From positions 1,044,501 through 1,108,500 of the forward strand of contig JARUPU010000099.1 of assembly GCA_030544235.1 (NCBI GenBank): a DNA stretch of 64,000 bases, in the 5' to 3' direction. Below the pieces are notes generated by a model that made no database searches, was not told where the DNA came from, and worked only from the letters and a program-made list of their open reading frames with translations. The DNA is from Lepturacanthus savala. Taxonomy: Eukaryota > Chordata > Actinopteri > Scombriformes > Trichiuridae. Shown one piece after another: positions 11,887 through 23,929 of the stretch. Each line of letters starts with the position of its first letter. The stretch's first letter is position 1. The position numbers were made by a program, and so were the translations under genes.

Positions 11887-12241
11887 AGGGTTAGGGTTAG
11901 ACTAGGGTTAGGGTTAGTCTCAGCGTTGGGGTATAGGGAACGAAACTACCAGGTATATCCCTCCCAGTGATTTTAAAGGTGCTGCAGCCCCGAAACCGAA
12001 AATCATATAGAAATTGAACCAATTCCTACACCCCCCAGTTAAGAATTTAGGGTTAGGGTTAGGGTTAGGGTTAGACTAGGGTTAGGTTTAGGCTCAGCGT
12101 TGGGGTATAGGGAACGAAACTACCAGGTATATCCCTCCCAGTGATTTTAAAGGTGCTGCAGCCCCGAAACCGAAAATCATATAGAAATTGAACCAATTCC
12201 TACACCCCCCAGTTAAGAATTTAGGGTTAGGGTTAGGGTTA

Positions 12242-15200
12242 GACTAGGGTTAGGGTTAGGCTCAGCGTTGGGGTATAGAGAACGAAACTACCAGGTATAT
12301 CCCTCCCAGTGATTTTAAAGGTGCTGCAGCCCCGAAACCGAAAATCATATAGAAATTGAACCAATTCCTATACCCCCCAGTTAAGAATTTAGGGTTAGGG
12401 TTAGGGTTAGGGTTAGGGTTAGGGTTAGGGTTAGGGTTAGACTAGGGTTAGGGTTAGGCTCAGCGTTGGGGTATAGGGAACGAAACTACTAGGTATATCC
12501 CTCCCAGTGATTTTAAAGGTGCTGCAGCCCCGAAACCGAAAATCATATAGAAATTGAACCAATTCCTACACCCCCCAGTTAAGAATTTAGGGTTAGGGTT
12601 AGGGTTAGACTAGGGTTAGGGTTAGGCTCAGCGTTGGGGTATAGAGAACGAAACTACCAGGTATATCCCTCCCAGTGATTTTAAAGGTGCTGCAGCCCCG
12701 AAACCGAAAATCATATAGAAATTGAACCAATTCCTACACCCCCCAGTTAAGAATTTAGGGTTAGGGTTAGGGTTAGGGTTAGGGTTAGGGTTAGACTAGG
12801 GTTAGGGTTAGGCTCAGCGTTGGGGTATAGGGAACGAAACTACCAGGTATATCCCTCCCAGTGATTTTAAAGGTGCTGCAGCCCCGAAACCGAAAATCAT
12901 ATAGAAATTGAACCAATTCCTACACCCCCCAGTTAAGAATTTAGGGTTAGGGTTAGGGTTAGGGTTAGACTAGGGTTAGGGTTAGGCTCAGCGTTGGGGT
13001 ATAGGGAACGAAACTACCAGGTATATCCCTCCCAGTGATTTTAAAGGTGCTGCAGCCCCGAAACCGAAAATCATATAGAAATTGAACCAATTCCTACACC
13101 CCCCAGTTAAGAATTTAGGGTTAGGGTTAGGGTTAGACTAGGGTTAGGGTTAGGCTTAGCGTTGGGGTATAGAGAACGAAACTACCAGGTATATCCCTCC
13201 CAGTGATTTTAAAGGTGCTGCAGCCCCGAAACCGAAAATCATATAGAAATTGAACCAATTCCTACACCCCCCAGTTAAGAATTTAGGGTTAGGGTTAGGG
13301 TTAGGGTTAGGGTTAGACTAGGGTTAGGGTTAGGCTCAGCGTTGGGGTATAGGGAACGAAACTACCAGGTATATCCCTCCCAGTGATTTTAAAGGTGCTG
13401 CAGCCCCGAAACCGAAAATCATATAGAAATTGAACCAATTCCTACACCCCCCAGTTAAGAATTTAGGGTTAGGGTTAGGGTTAGGGTTAGACTAGGGTTA
13501 GGGTTAGGCTCAGCGTTGGGGTATAGAGAACGAAACTACCAGGTATATCCCTCCCAGTGATTTAAAGGTGCTGCAGCCCCGAAACCGAAAATCATATAGA
13601 AATTGAACCAATTCCTACACCCCCCAGTTAAGAATTTAGGGTTAGGGTTAGGGTTAGGGTTAGGGTTAGGGTTAGACTAGGGTTAGGGTTAGGCTCAGCG
13701 TTGGGGTATAGGGAACGAAACTACCAGGTATATCCCTCCCAGTGATTTTAAAGGTGCTGCAGCCCCGAAACCGAAAATCATATAGAAATTGAACCAATTC
13801 CTACACCCCCCAGTTAAGAATTTAGGGTTAGGGTTAGGGTTAGGGTTAGACTAGGGTTAGGGTTAGGCTCAGCGTTGGGGTATAGGGAACGAAACTACCA
13901 GGTATATCCCTCCCAGTGATTTTAAAGGTGCTGCAGCCCCGAAACCGAAAATCATATAGAAATTGAACCAATTCCTACACCCCCCAGTTAAGAATTTAGG
14001 GTTAGGGTTAGGGTTAGGGTTAGACTAGGGTTAGGGTTAGGCTCAGCGTTGGGGTATAGAGAACGAAACTACCAGGTATATCCCTCCCAGTGATTTTAAA
14101 GGTGCTGCAGCCCCGAAACCGAAAATCATATAGAAATTGAACCAATTCCTACACCCCCCAGTTAAGAATTTAGGGTTAGGGTTAGGGTTAGACTAGGGTT
14201 AGGGTTAGGCTCAGCGTTGGGGTATAGGGAACGAAACTACCAGGTATATCCCTCCCAGTGATTTTAAAGGTGCTGCAGCCCCGAAACCGAAAATCATATA
14301 GAAATTGAACCAATTCCTACACCCCCCAGTTAAGAATTTAGGGTTAGGGTTAGACTAGGGTTAGGGTTAGGCTCAGCGTTGGGGTATAGGGAACGAAACT
14401 ACCAGGTATATCCCTCCCAGTGATTTTAAAGGTGCTGCAGCCCCGAAACCGAAAATCATATAGAAATTGAACCAATTCCTACACCCCCCAGTTAAGAATT
14501 TAGGGTTAGGGTTAGGGTTAGACTAGGGTTAGGGTTAGGCTTAGCGTTGGGGTATAGAGAACGAAACTACCAGGTATATCCCTCCCAGTGATTTTAAAGG
14601 TGCTGCAGCCCCGAAACCGAAAATCATATAGAAATTGAACCAATTCCTACACCCCCCAGTTAAGAATTTAGGGTTAGGGTTAGGGTTAGGGTTAGGGTTA
14701 GACTAGGGTTAGGGTTAGGCTCAGCGTTGGGGTATAGGGAACGAAACTACCAGGTATATCCCTCCCAGTGATTTTAAAGGTGCTGCAGCCCCGAAACCGA
14801 AAATCATATAGAAATTGAACCAATTCCTACACCCCCCAGTTAAGAATTTAGGGTTAGGGTTAGGGTTAGGGTTAGACTAGGGTTAGGGTTAGGCTCAGCG
14901 TTGGGGTATAGAGAACGAAACTACCAGGTATATCTCTCCCAGTGATTTTAAAGGTGCTGCAGCCCCGAAACCGAAAATCATATAGAAATTGAACCAATTC
15001 CTACACCCCCCAGTTAAGAATTTAGGGTTAGGGTTAGGGTTAGGGTTAGGGTTAGGGTTAGACTAGGGTTAGGGTTAGGCTCAGCGTTGGGGTATAGGGA
15101 ACGAAACTACCAGGTATATCCCTCCCAGTGATTTTAAAGGTGCTGCAGCCCCGAAACCGAAAATCATATAGAAATTGAACCAATTCCTACACCCCCCAGT

Positions 15201-15910
15201 TAAGAATTTAGGGTTAGGGTTAGGGTTAGGGTTAGACTAGGGTTAGGGTTAGGCTCAGCGTTGGGGTATAGGGAACGAAACTACCAGGTATATCCCTCCC
15301 AGTGATTTTAAAGGTGCTGCAGCCCCGAAACCGAAAATCATATAGAAATTGAACCAATTCCTACACCCCCCAGTTAAGAATTTAGGGTTAGGGTTAGGGT
15401 TAGGGTTAGACTAGGGTTAGGGTTAGGCTCAGCGTTGGGGTATAGAGAACGAAACTACCAGGTATATCCCTCCCAGTGATTTTAAAGGTGCTGCAGCCCC
15501 GAAACCGAAAATCATATAGAAATTGAACCAATTCCTACACCCCCCAGTTAAGAATTTAGGGTTAGGGTTAGGGTTAGACTAGGGTTAGGGTTAGGCTCAG
15601 CGTTGGGGTATAGGGAACGAAACTACCAGGTATATCCCTCCCAGTGATTTTAAAGGTGCTGCAGCCCCGAAACCGAAAATCATATAGAAATTGAACCAAT
15701 TCCTACACCCCCCAGTTAAGAATTTAGGGTTAGGGTTAGACTAGGGTTAGGGTTAGGCTCAGCGTTGGGGTATAGGGAACGAAACTACCAGGTATATCCC
15801 TCCCAGTGATTTTAAAGGTGCTGCAGCCCCGAAACCGAAAATCATATAGAAATTGAACCAATTCCTACACCCCCCAGTTAAGAATTTAGGGTTAGGGTTA
15901 GGGTTAGGGT
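12242..15910 (+). repeat. Module R, copy 2
   Basis: Copy of 199-3867 at a constant offset of 12,043 bp. T12371, the one-base deletion at 13561 and ATCTCTCCC at 14934 are all in register with copy 1. Telomere tract lengths are also preserved wherever I compared them. Confidence 0.9.
12392..12439 (+). repeat. Second 8-copy GGGTTA tract
   Basis: Duplicate of the tract at 349-396 at an offset of 12,043 bp. The flanking units also match: a CCTATACC variant on the left (T at 12371, like T328) and a CTACTAGG variant in the unit to the right. Confidence 0.92.
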
Positions 15911-18900
15911 AGGGTTAGGGTTAGACTAGGGTTAGGGTTAGTCTCAGCGTTGGGGTATAGGGAACGAAACTACCAGGTATATCCCTCCCAGTGATTTTAA
16001 AGGTGCTGCAGCCCCGAAACCGAAAATCATATAGAAATTGAACCAATTCCTACACCCCCCAGTTAAGAATTTAGGGTTAGGGTTAGGGTTAGGGTTAGAC
16101 TAGGGTTAGGTTTAGGCTCAGCGTTGGGGTATAGGGAACGAAACTACCAGGTATATCCCTCCCAGTGATTTTAAAGGTGCTGCAGCCCCGAAACCGAAAA
16201 TCATATAGAAATTGAACCAATTCCTACACCCCCCAGTTAAGAATTTAGGGTTAGGGTTAGGGTTAGACTAGGGTTAGGGTTAGGCTCAGCGTTGGGGTAT
16301 AGGGAACGAAACTACCAGGTATATCCCTCCCAGTGATTTTAAAGGTGCTGCAGCCCCGAAACCGAAAATCATATAGAAATTGAACCAATTCCTACACCCC
16401 CCAGTTAAGAATTTAGGGTTAGGGTTAGGGTTAGGGTTAGGGTTAGACTAGGGTTAGGGTTAGGCTCAGCGTTGGGGTATAGGGAACGAAACTACCAGGT
16501 ATATCCCTCCCAGTGATTTTAAAGGTGCTGCAGCCCCGAAACCGAAAATCATATAGAAATTGAACCAATTCCTACACCCCCCAGTTAAGAATTTAGGGTT
16601 AGGGTTAGGGTTAGGGTTAGACTAGGGTTAGGGTTAGGCTCAGCGTTGGGGTATAGGGAACGAAACTACCAGTTATATCCTTCCCAGTGATTTTAAAGGT
16701 GCTGCAGCCCCGAAACCGAAAATCATATAGAAATTGAACCAATTCCTACACCCCCCAGTTAAGAATTTAGGATTAGGGTTAGGGTTAGGGTTAGACTGGG
16801 GTTAGGGTTAGGCTCAGCGTTGGGGTATAGGGAACGAAACTACCAGGTATATCCCTCCCAGTGATTTTAAAGGTGCTGCAGCCCCGAAACCGAAAATCAT
16901 ATAGAAATTGAACCAATTCCTACACCCCCCAGTTAAGAATTTAGTGTTAGGGTTAGGGTTAGGGTTAGGGTTAGACTAGGGTTAGGGTTAGGCTCAGCGT
17001 TGGGGTATAGGGAACGAAACTACCAGGTATATCCCTCCCAGTGATTTTAAAGGTGCTGCAGCCCCGAAACCGAAAATCATATAGAAATTGAACCAATTCC
17101 TACACCCCCCAGTTAAGAATTTAGGGTTAGGGTTAGGGTTAGGGTTAGACTAGGGTTAGGGTTAGTCTCAGCGTTGGGGTATAGGGAACGAAACTACCAG
17201 GTATATCCTTCCCAGTGATTTTAAAGGTGCTGCAGCCCCGAAACCGAAAATCATATAGAAATTGCGCCAATTCCTACACCCCCCAGTTAAGAATTTAGGG
17301 TTAGGGTTAGGGTTAGGGTTAGACTAGGGTTAGGGTTAGGCTCAGCGTTGGGGTATAGGGAACGAAACTACCAGGTATATCCCTCCCAGTGATTTTAAAG
17401 GTGCTGCAGCCCCGAAACCGAAAATCATATAGAAATTGAACCAATTCCTACACCCCCCAGTTAAGAATTTAGGGTTAGGGTTAGGGTTAGACTAGGGTTA
17501 GGGTTAGGCTCAGCGTTGGGGTATAGGGAACGAAACTACCAGGTATATCCCTCCCAGTGATTTTAAAGGTGCTGCAGCCCCGAAACCGAAAATCATATAG
17601 AAATTGAACCAATTCCTACACCCCCCAGTTAAGAATTTAGGGTTAGGGTTAGGGTTAGACTAGGGTTAGGGTTAGGCTCAGCGTTGGGGTATAGGGAACG
17701 AAACTACCAGTTATATCCCTCCCAGTGATTTTAAAGGTGCTGCAGCCCCGAAACCGAAAATAATATAGAAATTGAACCAATTCCTACACCCCCCAGTTAA
17801 GAATTTAGGGTTAGGGTTAGGGTTAGGGTTAGGGTTAGACTAGGGTTAGGGTTAGGCTCAGCGTTGGGGTATAGGGAACGAAACTACCAGGTATATCCCT
17901 CCCAGTGATTTTAAAGGTGCTGCAGCCCCGAAATCGAAAATAATATAGAAATTGAACCAATTCCTACACCCCCCAGTTAAGAATTTAGGGTTAGGGTTAG
18001 GGTTAGGGTTAGGGTTAGACTAGGGTTAGGGTTAGGCTCAGCGTTGGGGTATAGGGAACGAAACTACCAGGTATATCCCTCCCAGTGATTTTAAAGGTGC
18101 TGCAGCTCCAAAACCGAAAATCATATAGAAATTGAACCAATTCCTACACCCCCCAGTTAAGAATTTAGGGTTAGGGTTAGGGTTAGGGTTAGACTAGGGT
18201 TAGGGTTAGGCTCAGCGTTGGGGTATAGGGAACGAAACTACCAGGTATATCCCTCCCAGTGATTTTAAAGGTGCTGCAGCCCCGAAACCGAAAATCATAT
18301 AGAAATTGAACCAATTCCTACACCCCCCAGTTAAGAATTTAGGGTTAGGGTTAGACTAGGGTTAGGGTTAGGCTCAGCGTTGGGGTATAGGGAACGAAAC
18401 TACCAGGTATATCCCTCCCAGTGATTTTAAAGGTGCTGCAGCCCCGAAACCGAAAATCATATAGAAATTGAACCAATTCCTACACCCCCCAGTTAAGAAT
18501 TTAGGGTTAGGGTTAGGGTTAGGGTTAGACTAGGGTTAGGGTTAGGCTCAGCGTTGGGGTATAGAGAACGAAACTACCAGGTATATCCCTCCCAGTGATT
18601 TTAAAGGTGCTGCAGCCCCGAAACCGAAAATCATATAGAAATTGAACCAATTCCTACACCCCCCAGTTAAGAATTTAGGGTTAGGGTTAGGGTTAGACTA
18701 GGGTTAGGGTTAGGCTCAGCGTTGGGGTATAGGGAACGAAACTACCAGGTATATCCCTCCCAGTGATTTTAAAGGTGCTGCAGCCCCGAAACCGAAAATC
18801 ATATAGAAATTGAACCAATTCCTACACCCCCCAGTTAAGAATTTAGGGTTAGGGTTAGACTAGGGTTAGGGTTAGGCTCAGCGTTGGGGTATAGGGAACG

Positions 18901-19029
18901 AAACTACCAGGTATATCCCTCCCAGTGATTTTAAAGGTGCTGCAGCCCCGAAACCGAAAATCATATAGAAATTGAACCAATTCCTACACCCCCCAGTTAA
19001 GAATTTAGGGTTAGGGTTAGGGTTAGGGT
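15911..19029 (+). repeat. Module P (long form), copy 3
   Basis: Counterpart of 3868-6986 at the 12,043-bp offset, with T16673, GCGCC at 17264 and AGCTCC at 18104 in register. Length is again 3,119 bp. Confidence 0.88.
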
Positions 19030-21308
19030 AGGGTTAGGGTTAGACTAGGGTTAGGGTTAGTCTCAGCGTTGGGGTATAGGGAACGAAACTACCAGGTATA
19101 TCCCTCCCAGTGATTTTAAAGGTGCTGCAGCCCCGAAACCGAAAATCATATAGAAATTGAACCAATTCCTACACCCCCCAGTTAAGAATTTAGGGTTAGG
19201 GTTAGGGTTAGGGTTAGACTAGGGTTAGGTTTAGGCTCAGCGTTGGGGTATAGGGAACGAAACTACCAGGTATATCCCTCCCAGTGATTTTAAAGGTGCT
19301 GCAGCCCCGAAACCGAAAATCATATAGAAATTGAACCAATTCCTACACCCCCCAGTTAAGAATTTAGGGTTAGGGTTAGGGTTAGACTAGGGTTAGGGTT
19401 AGGCTCAGCGTTGGGGTATAGGGAACGAAACTACCAGGTATATCCCTCCCAGTGATTTTAAAGGTGCTGCAGCCCCGAAACCGAAAATCATATAGAAATT
19501 GAACCAATTCCTACACCCCCCAGTTAAGAATTTAGGGTTAGGGTTAGGGTTAGGGTTAGGGTTAGACTAGGGTTAGGGTTAGGCTCAGCGTTGGGGTATA
19601 GGGAACGAAACTACCAGGTATATCCCTCCCAGTGATTTTAAAGGTGCTGCAGCCCCGAAACCGAAAATCATATAGAAATTGAACCAATTCCTACACCCCC
19701 CAGTTAAGAATTTAGGGTTAGGGTTAGGGTTAGGGTTAGACTAGGGTTAGGGTTAGGCTCAGCGTTGGGGTATAGGGAACGAAACTACCAGTTATATCCT
19801 TCCCAGTGATTTTAAAGGTGCTGCAGCCCCGAAACCGAAAATCATATAGAAATTGAACCAATTCCTACACCCCCCAGTTAAGAATTTAGGATTAGGGTTA
19901 GGGTTAGGGTTAGACTGGGGTTAGGGTTAGGCTCAGCGTTGGGGTATAGGGAACGAAACTACCAGGTATATCCCTCCCAGTGATTTTAAAGGTGCTGCAG
20001 CCCCGAAACCGAAAATCATATAGAAATTGAACCAATTCCTACACCCCCCAGTTAAGAATTTAGTGTTAGGGTTAGGGTTAGGGTTAGGGTTAGACTAGGG
20101 TTAGGGTTAGGCTCAGCGTTGGGGTATAGGGAACGAAACTACCAGGTATATCCCTCCCAGTGATTTTAAAGGTGCTGCAGCCCCGAAACCGAAAATCATA
20201 TAGAAATTGAACCAATTCCTACACCCCCCAGTTAAGAATTTAGGGTTAGGGTTAGGGTTAGGGTTAGACTAGGGTTAGGGTTAGTCTCAGCGTTGGGGTA
20301 TAGGGAACGAAACTACCAGGTATATCCTTCCCAGTGATTTTAAAGGTGCTGCAGCCCCGAAACCGAAAATCATATAGAAATTGCGCCAATTCCTACACCC
20401 CCCAGTTAAGAATTTAGGGTTAGGGTTAGGGTTAGGGTTAGACTAGGGTTAGGGTTAGGCTCAGCGTTGGGGTATAGGGAACGAAACTACCAGGTATATC
20501 CCTCCCAGTGATTTTAAAGGTGCTGCAGCCCCGAAACCGAAAATCATATAGAAATTGAACCAATTCCTACACCCCCCAGTTAAGAATTTAGGGTTAGGGT
20601 TAGGGTTAGACTAGGGTTAGGGTTAGGCTCAGCGTTGGGGTATAGGGAACGAAACTACCAGGTATATCCCTCCCAGTGATTTTAAAGGTGCTGCAGCCCC
20701 GAAACCGAAAATCATATAGAAATTGAACCAATTCCTACACCCCCCAGTTAAGAATTTAGGGTTAGGGTTAGGGTTAGACTAGGGTTAGGGTTAGGCTCAG
20801 CGTTGGGGTATAGGGAACGAAACTACCAGTTATATCCCTCCCAGTGATTTTAAAGGTGCTGCAGCCCCGAAACCGAAAATAATATAGAAATTGAACCAAT
20901 TCCTACACCCCCCAGTTAAGAATTTAGGGTTAGGGTTAGGGTTAGGGTTAGGGTTAGACTAGGGTTAGGGTTAGGCTCAGCGTTGGGGTATAGGGAACGA
21001 AACTACCAGGTATATCCCTCCCAGTGATTTTAAAGGTGCTGCAGCCCCGAAATCGAAAATAATATAGAAATTGAACCAATTCCTACACCCCCCAGTTAAG
21101 AATTTAGGGTTAGGGTTAGGGTTAGGGTTAGGGTTAGACTAGGGTTAGGGTTAGGCTCAGCGTTGGGGTATAGGGAACGAAACTACCAGGTATATCCCTC
21201 CCAGTGATTTTAAAGGTGCTGCAGCCCCGAAACCGAAAATCATATAGAAATTGAACCAATTCCTACACCCCCCAGTTAAGAATTTAGGGTTAGGGTTAGG
21301 GTTAGGGT
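19030..21308 (+). repeat. Module P (short form), copy 4
   Basis: Counterpart of 6987-9265 at the 12,043-bp offset. It lacks the AGCTCC marker, like its partner, and has the same 2,279-bp length. The unit at 19565 reads GACTAGG where the partner at 7522 reads TACTAGG. Confidence 0.88.
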
Positions 21309-23929
21309 AGGGTTAGGGTTAGACTAGGGTTAGGGTTAGTCTCAGCGTTGGGGTATAGGGAACGAAACTACCAGGTATATCCCTCCCAGTGATTTTAAAG
21401 GTGCTGCAGCCCCGAAACCGAAAATCATATAGAAATTGAACCAATTCCTACACCCCCCAGTTAAGAATTTAGGGTTAGGGTTAGGGTTAGGGTTAGACTA
21501 GGGTTAGGTTTAGGCTCAGCGTTGGGGTATAGGGAACGAAACTACCAGGTATATCCCTCCCAGTGATTTTAAAGGTGCTGCAGCCCCGAAACCGAAAATC
21601 ATATAGAAATTGAACCAATTCCTACACCCCCCAGTTAAGAATTTAGGGTTAGGGTTAGGGTTAGGGTTAGACTAGGGTTAGGGTTAGGCTCAGCGTTGGG
21701 GTATAGGGAACGAAACTACCAGGTATATCCCTCCCAGTGATTTTAAAGGTGCTGCATCCCCGAAACCGAAAATCATATAGAAATTGAACCAATTCCTACA
21801 CCCCCCAGTTAAGAATTTAGGGTTAGGGTTAGGGTTAGACTAGGGTTAGGGTTAGGCTCAGCGTTGGGGTATAGGGAACGAAACTACCAGGTATATCCCT
21901 CCCAGTGATTTTAAAGGTGATGCAGCCCCGAAACCGAAAATCATATAGAAATTAAACCAATTCCTACACCCCCCAGTTAAGCATTTAGGGTTAGGGTTAG
22001 GGTTAGGGTTAGACTAGGGTTAGGGTTAGGCTCAGATTTAGGGTATAGAGAACGAAACTACCAGGTATATCCCTCCCAGTGATTTTAAAGGTGCTGCAGC
22101 CCCGAAACCGAAAATCATATAGAAATTGAACCAATTCCTACACCCCCCAGTTAAGAATTTAGGGTTAGGGTTAGGGTTAGACTAGGGTTAGGGTTAGGCT
22201 CAGCGTTGGGGTATAGGGAACGAAACTACCAGGTATATCCCTCCCAGTGATTTTAAAGGTGCTGCAGCCCCGAAACCGAAAATCATATAGAAATTGAACC
22301 AATTCCTACACCCCCCAGTTAAGAATTTAGGGTTAGGGTTAGGGTTAGGGTTAGGGTTAGACTAGGGTTAGGGTTAGGCTCAGCGTTGGGGTATAGGGAA
22401 CGAAACTACCAGGTATATCCCTCCCAGTGATTTTAAAGGTGCTGCAGCCCCGAAACCGAAAATCATATAGAAATTGAACCAATTCCTACACCCCCCAGTT
22501 AAGAATTTAGGGTTAGGGTTAATGTTAGGGTTAGGGTTAGGGTTAGACTAGGGTTAGGGTTAGGCTCAGCGTTGGGGTATAGGGAACGAAACTACCAGGT
22601 ATATCCCTCCCAGTGATTTTAAAGGTGCTGCAGCCCCGAAACTGAAAATCATATAGAAATTGAACCAATTCCTACACCCCCCAGTTAAGAATTTAGGGTT
22701 AGGGTTAGGGTTAGACTAGGGTTAGGGTTAGGCTCAGCGTTGGGGTATAGGGAACGAAACTACCAGGTATATCCCTCCCAGTGATTTTAAAGGTGCTGCA
22801 GCCCCGAAACCGAAAATCATATAGAAATTGAACCAATTCCTACACCCCCCAGTTAAGAATTTAGGGTTAGGGTTAGGGTTAGGGTTAGGGTTAGACTAGG
22901 GTTAGGGTTAGGCTCAGCGTTGGGGTATAGGGAACGAAACTACCAGGTATATCCCTCCCAGTGATTTTAAAGGTGCTGCAGCCCCGAAACCGAAAATCAT
23001 ATAGAAATTGAACCAATTCCTACACCCCCCAGTTAAGAATTTAGGGTTAGGGTTAGGGTTAGGGTTAGGGTTAGACTAGGGTTAGGGTTAGGCTCAGCGT
23101 TGGGGTATAGGGAACGAAACTACCAGGTATATCCCTCCCAGTGATTTTAAAGGTGCTGCAGCCCCAATACCGAAAATCATATAGAAATTGAACCAATTCC
23201 TACACCCCCCAGTTAAGAATTTAGGGTTAGGGTTAGGGTTAGGGTTAGACTAGGGTTAGGGTTAGGCTCAGCGTTGGGGTATAGGGAACGAAACTACCAG
23301 GTATATCCCTCCCAGTGATTTTAAAGGTGCTGCAGCCCCGAAACCGAAAATCATATAGAAATTGAACCAATTCCTACACCCCCCAGTTAAGAATTTAGGG
23401 TTAGGGTTAGGGTTAGACTAGGGTTAGGGTTAGGCTCAGCGTTGGGGTACAGGGAACGAAACTACCAGGTATATCCCTCCAAGTGATTTTAAAGGTGCTG
23501 CAGCCCCGAAACCGAAAATCATATAGAAATTGAACCAATTCCTACACCCCCCAGTTAAGCATTTAGGGTTAGGGTTAGGGTTAGGGTTAGACTAGGGTTA
23601 GGGTTAGGCTCAGCTTTAGGGTATAGAGAACGAAACTACCAGGTATATCCCTCCCAGTGATTTTAAAGGTGCTGCAGCCCCGAAACCGAAAATCATATAG
23701 AAATTGAACCAATTCCTACACCCCCCAGTTAAGAATTTAGGGTTAGGGTTAGGGTTAGACTAGGGTTAGGGTTAGGCTCAGCGTTGGGGTATAGGGAACG
23801 AAACTACCAGGTATATCCCTCCCAGTGATTTTAAAGGTGCTGCAGCCCCGAAACCGAAAATCATATAGAAATTGAACCAATTCCTACACCCCCCAGTTAA
23901 GAATTTAGGGTTAGGGTTAGGGTTAGGGT
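21309..23929 (+). repeat. Module Q, copy 2
   Basis: Counterpart of 9266-11886 at 12,043 bp: GCATCC at 21754, CAGATTTAGGG at 22034, TTAATG at 22523, CCCCAATACC at 23166 and GGTACAGGG at 23450, each exactly in register. Confidence 0.9.

Larger units (their letters stand above)
199..12241 (+). repeat. 12,043-bp higher-order duplication, left copy
   Basis: R-P-P-Q plus the first units of the next P form a block repeated immediately to the right. About 15 rare variants I checked fall at exactly +12,043 bp: 328, 1518, 2891, 3868, 4630, 5221, 6061, 6987, 9266, 9711, 9991, 10480, 11123, 11407 and 11887. The only difference I found inside the block is base 7522. Unit 31-198 lacks the GTTAGGTTTAGG seen in its partner at 12074, so the left edge of perfect identity is close to 199. 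Confidence 0.92.
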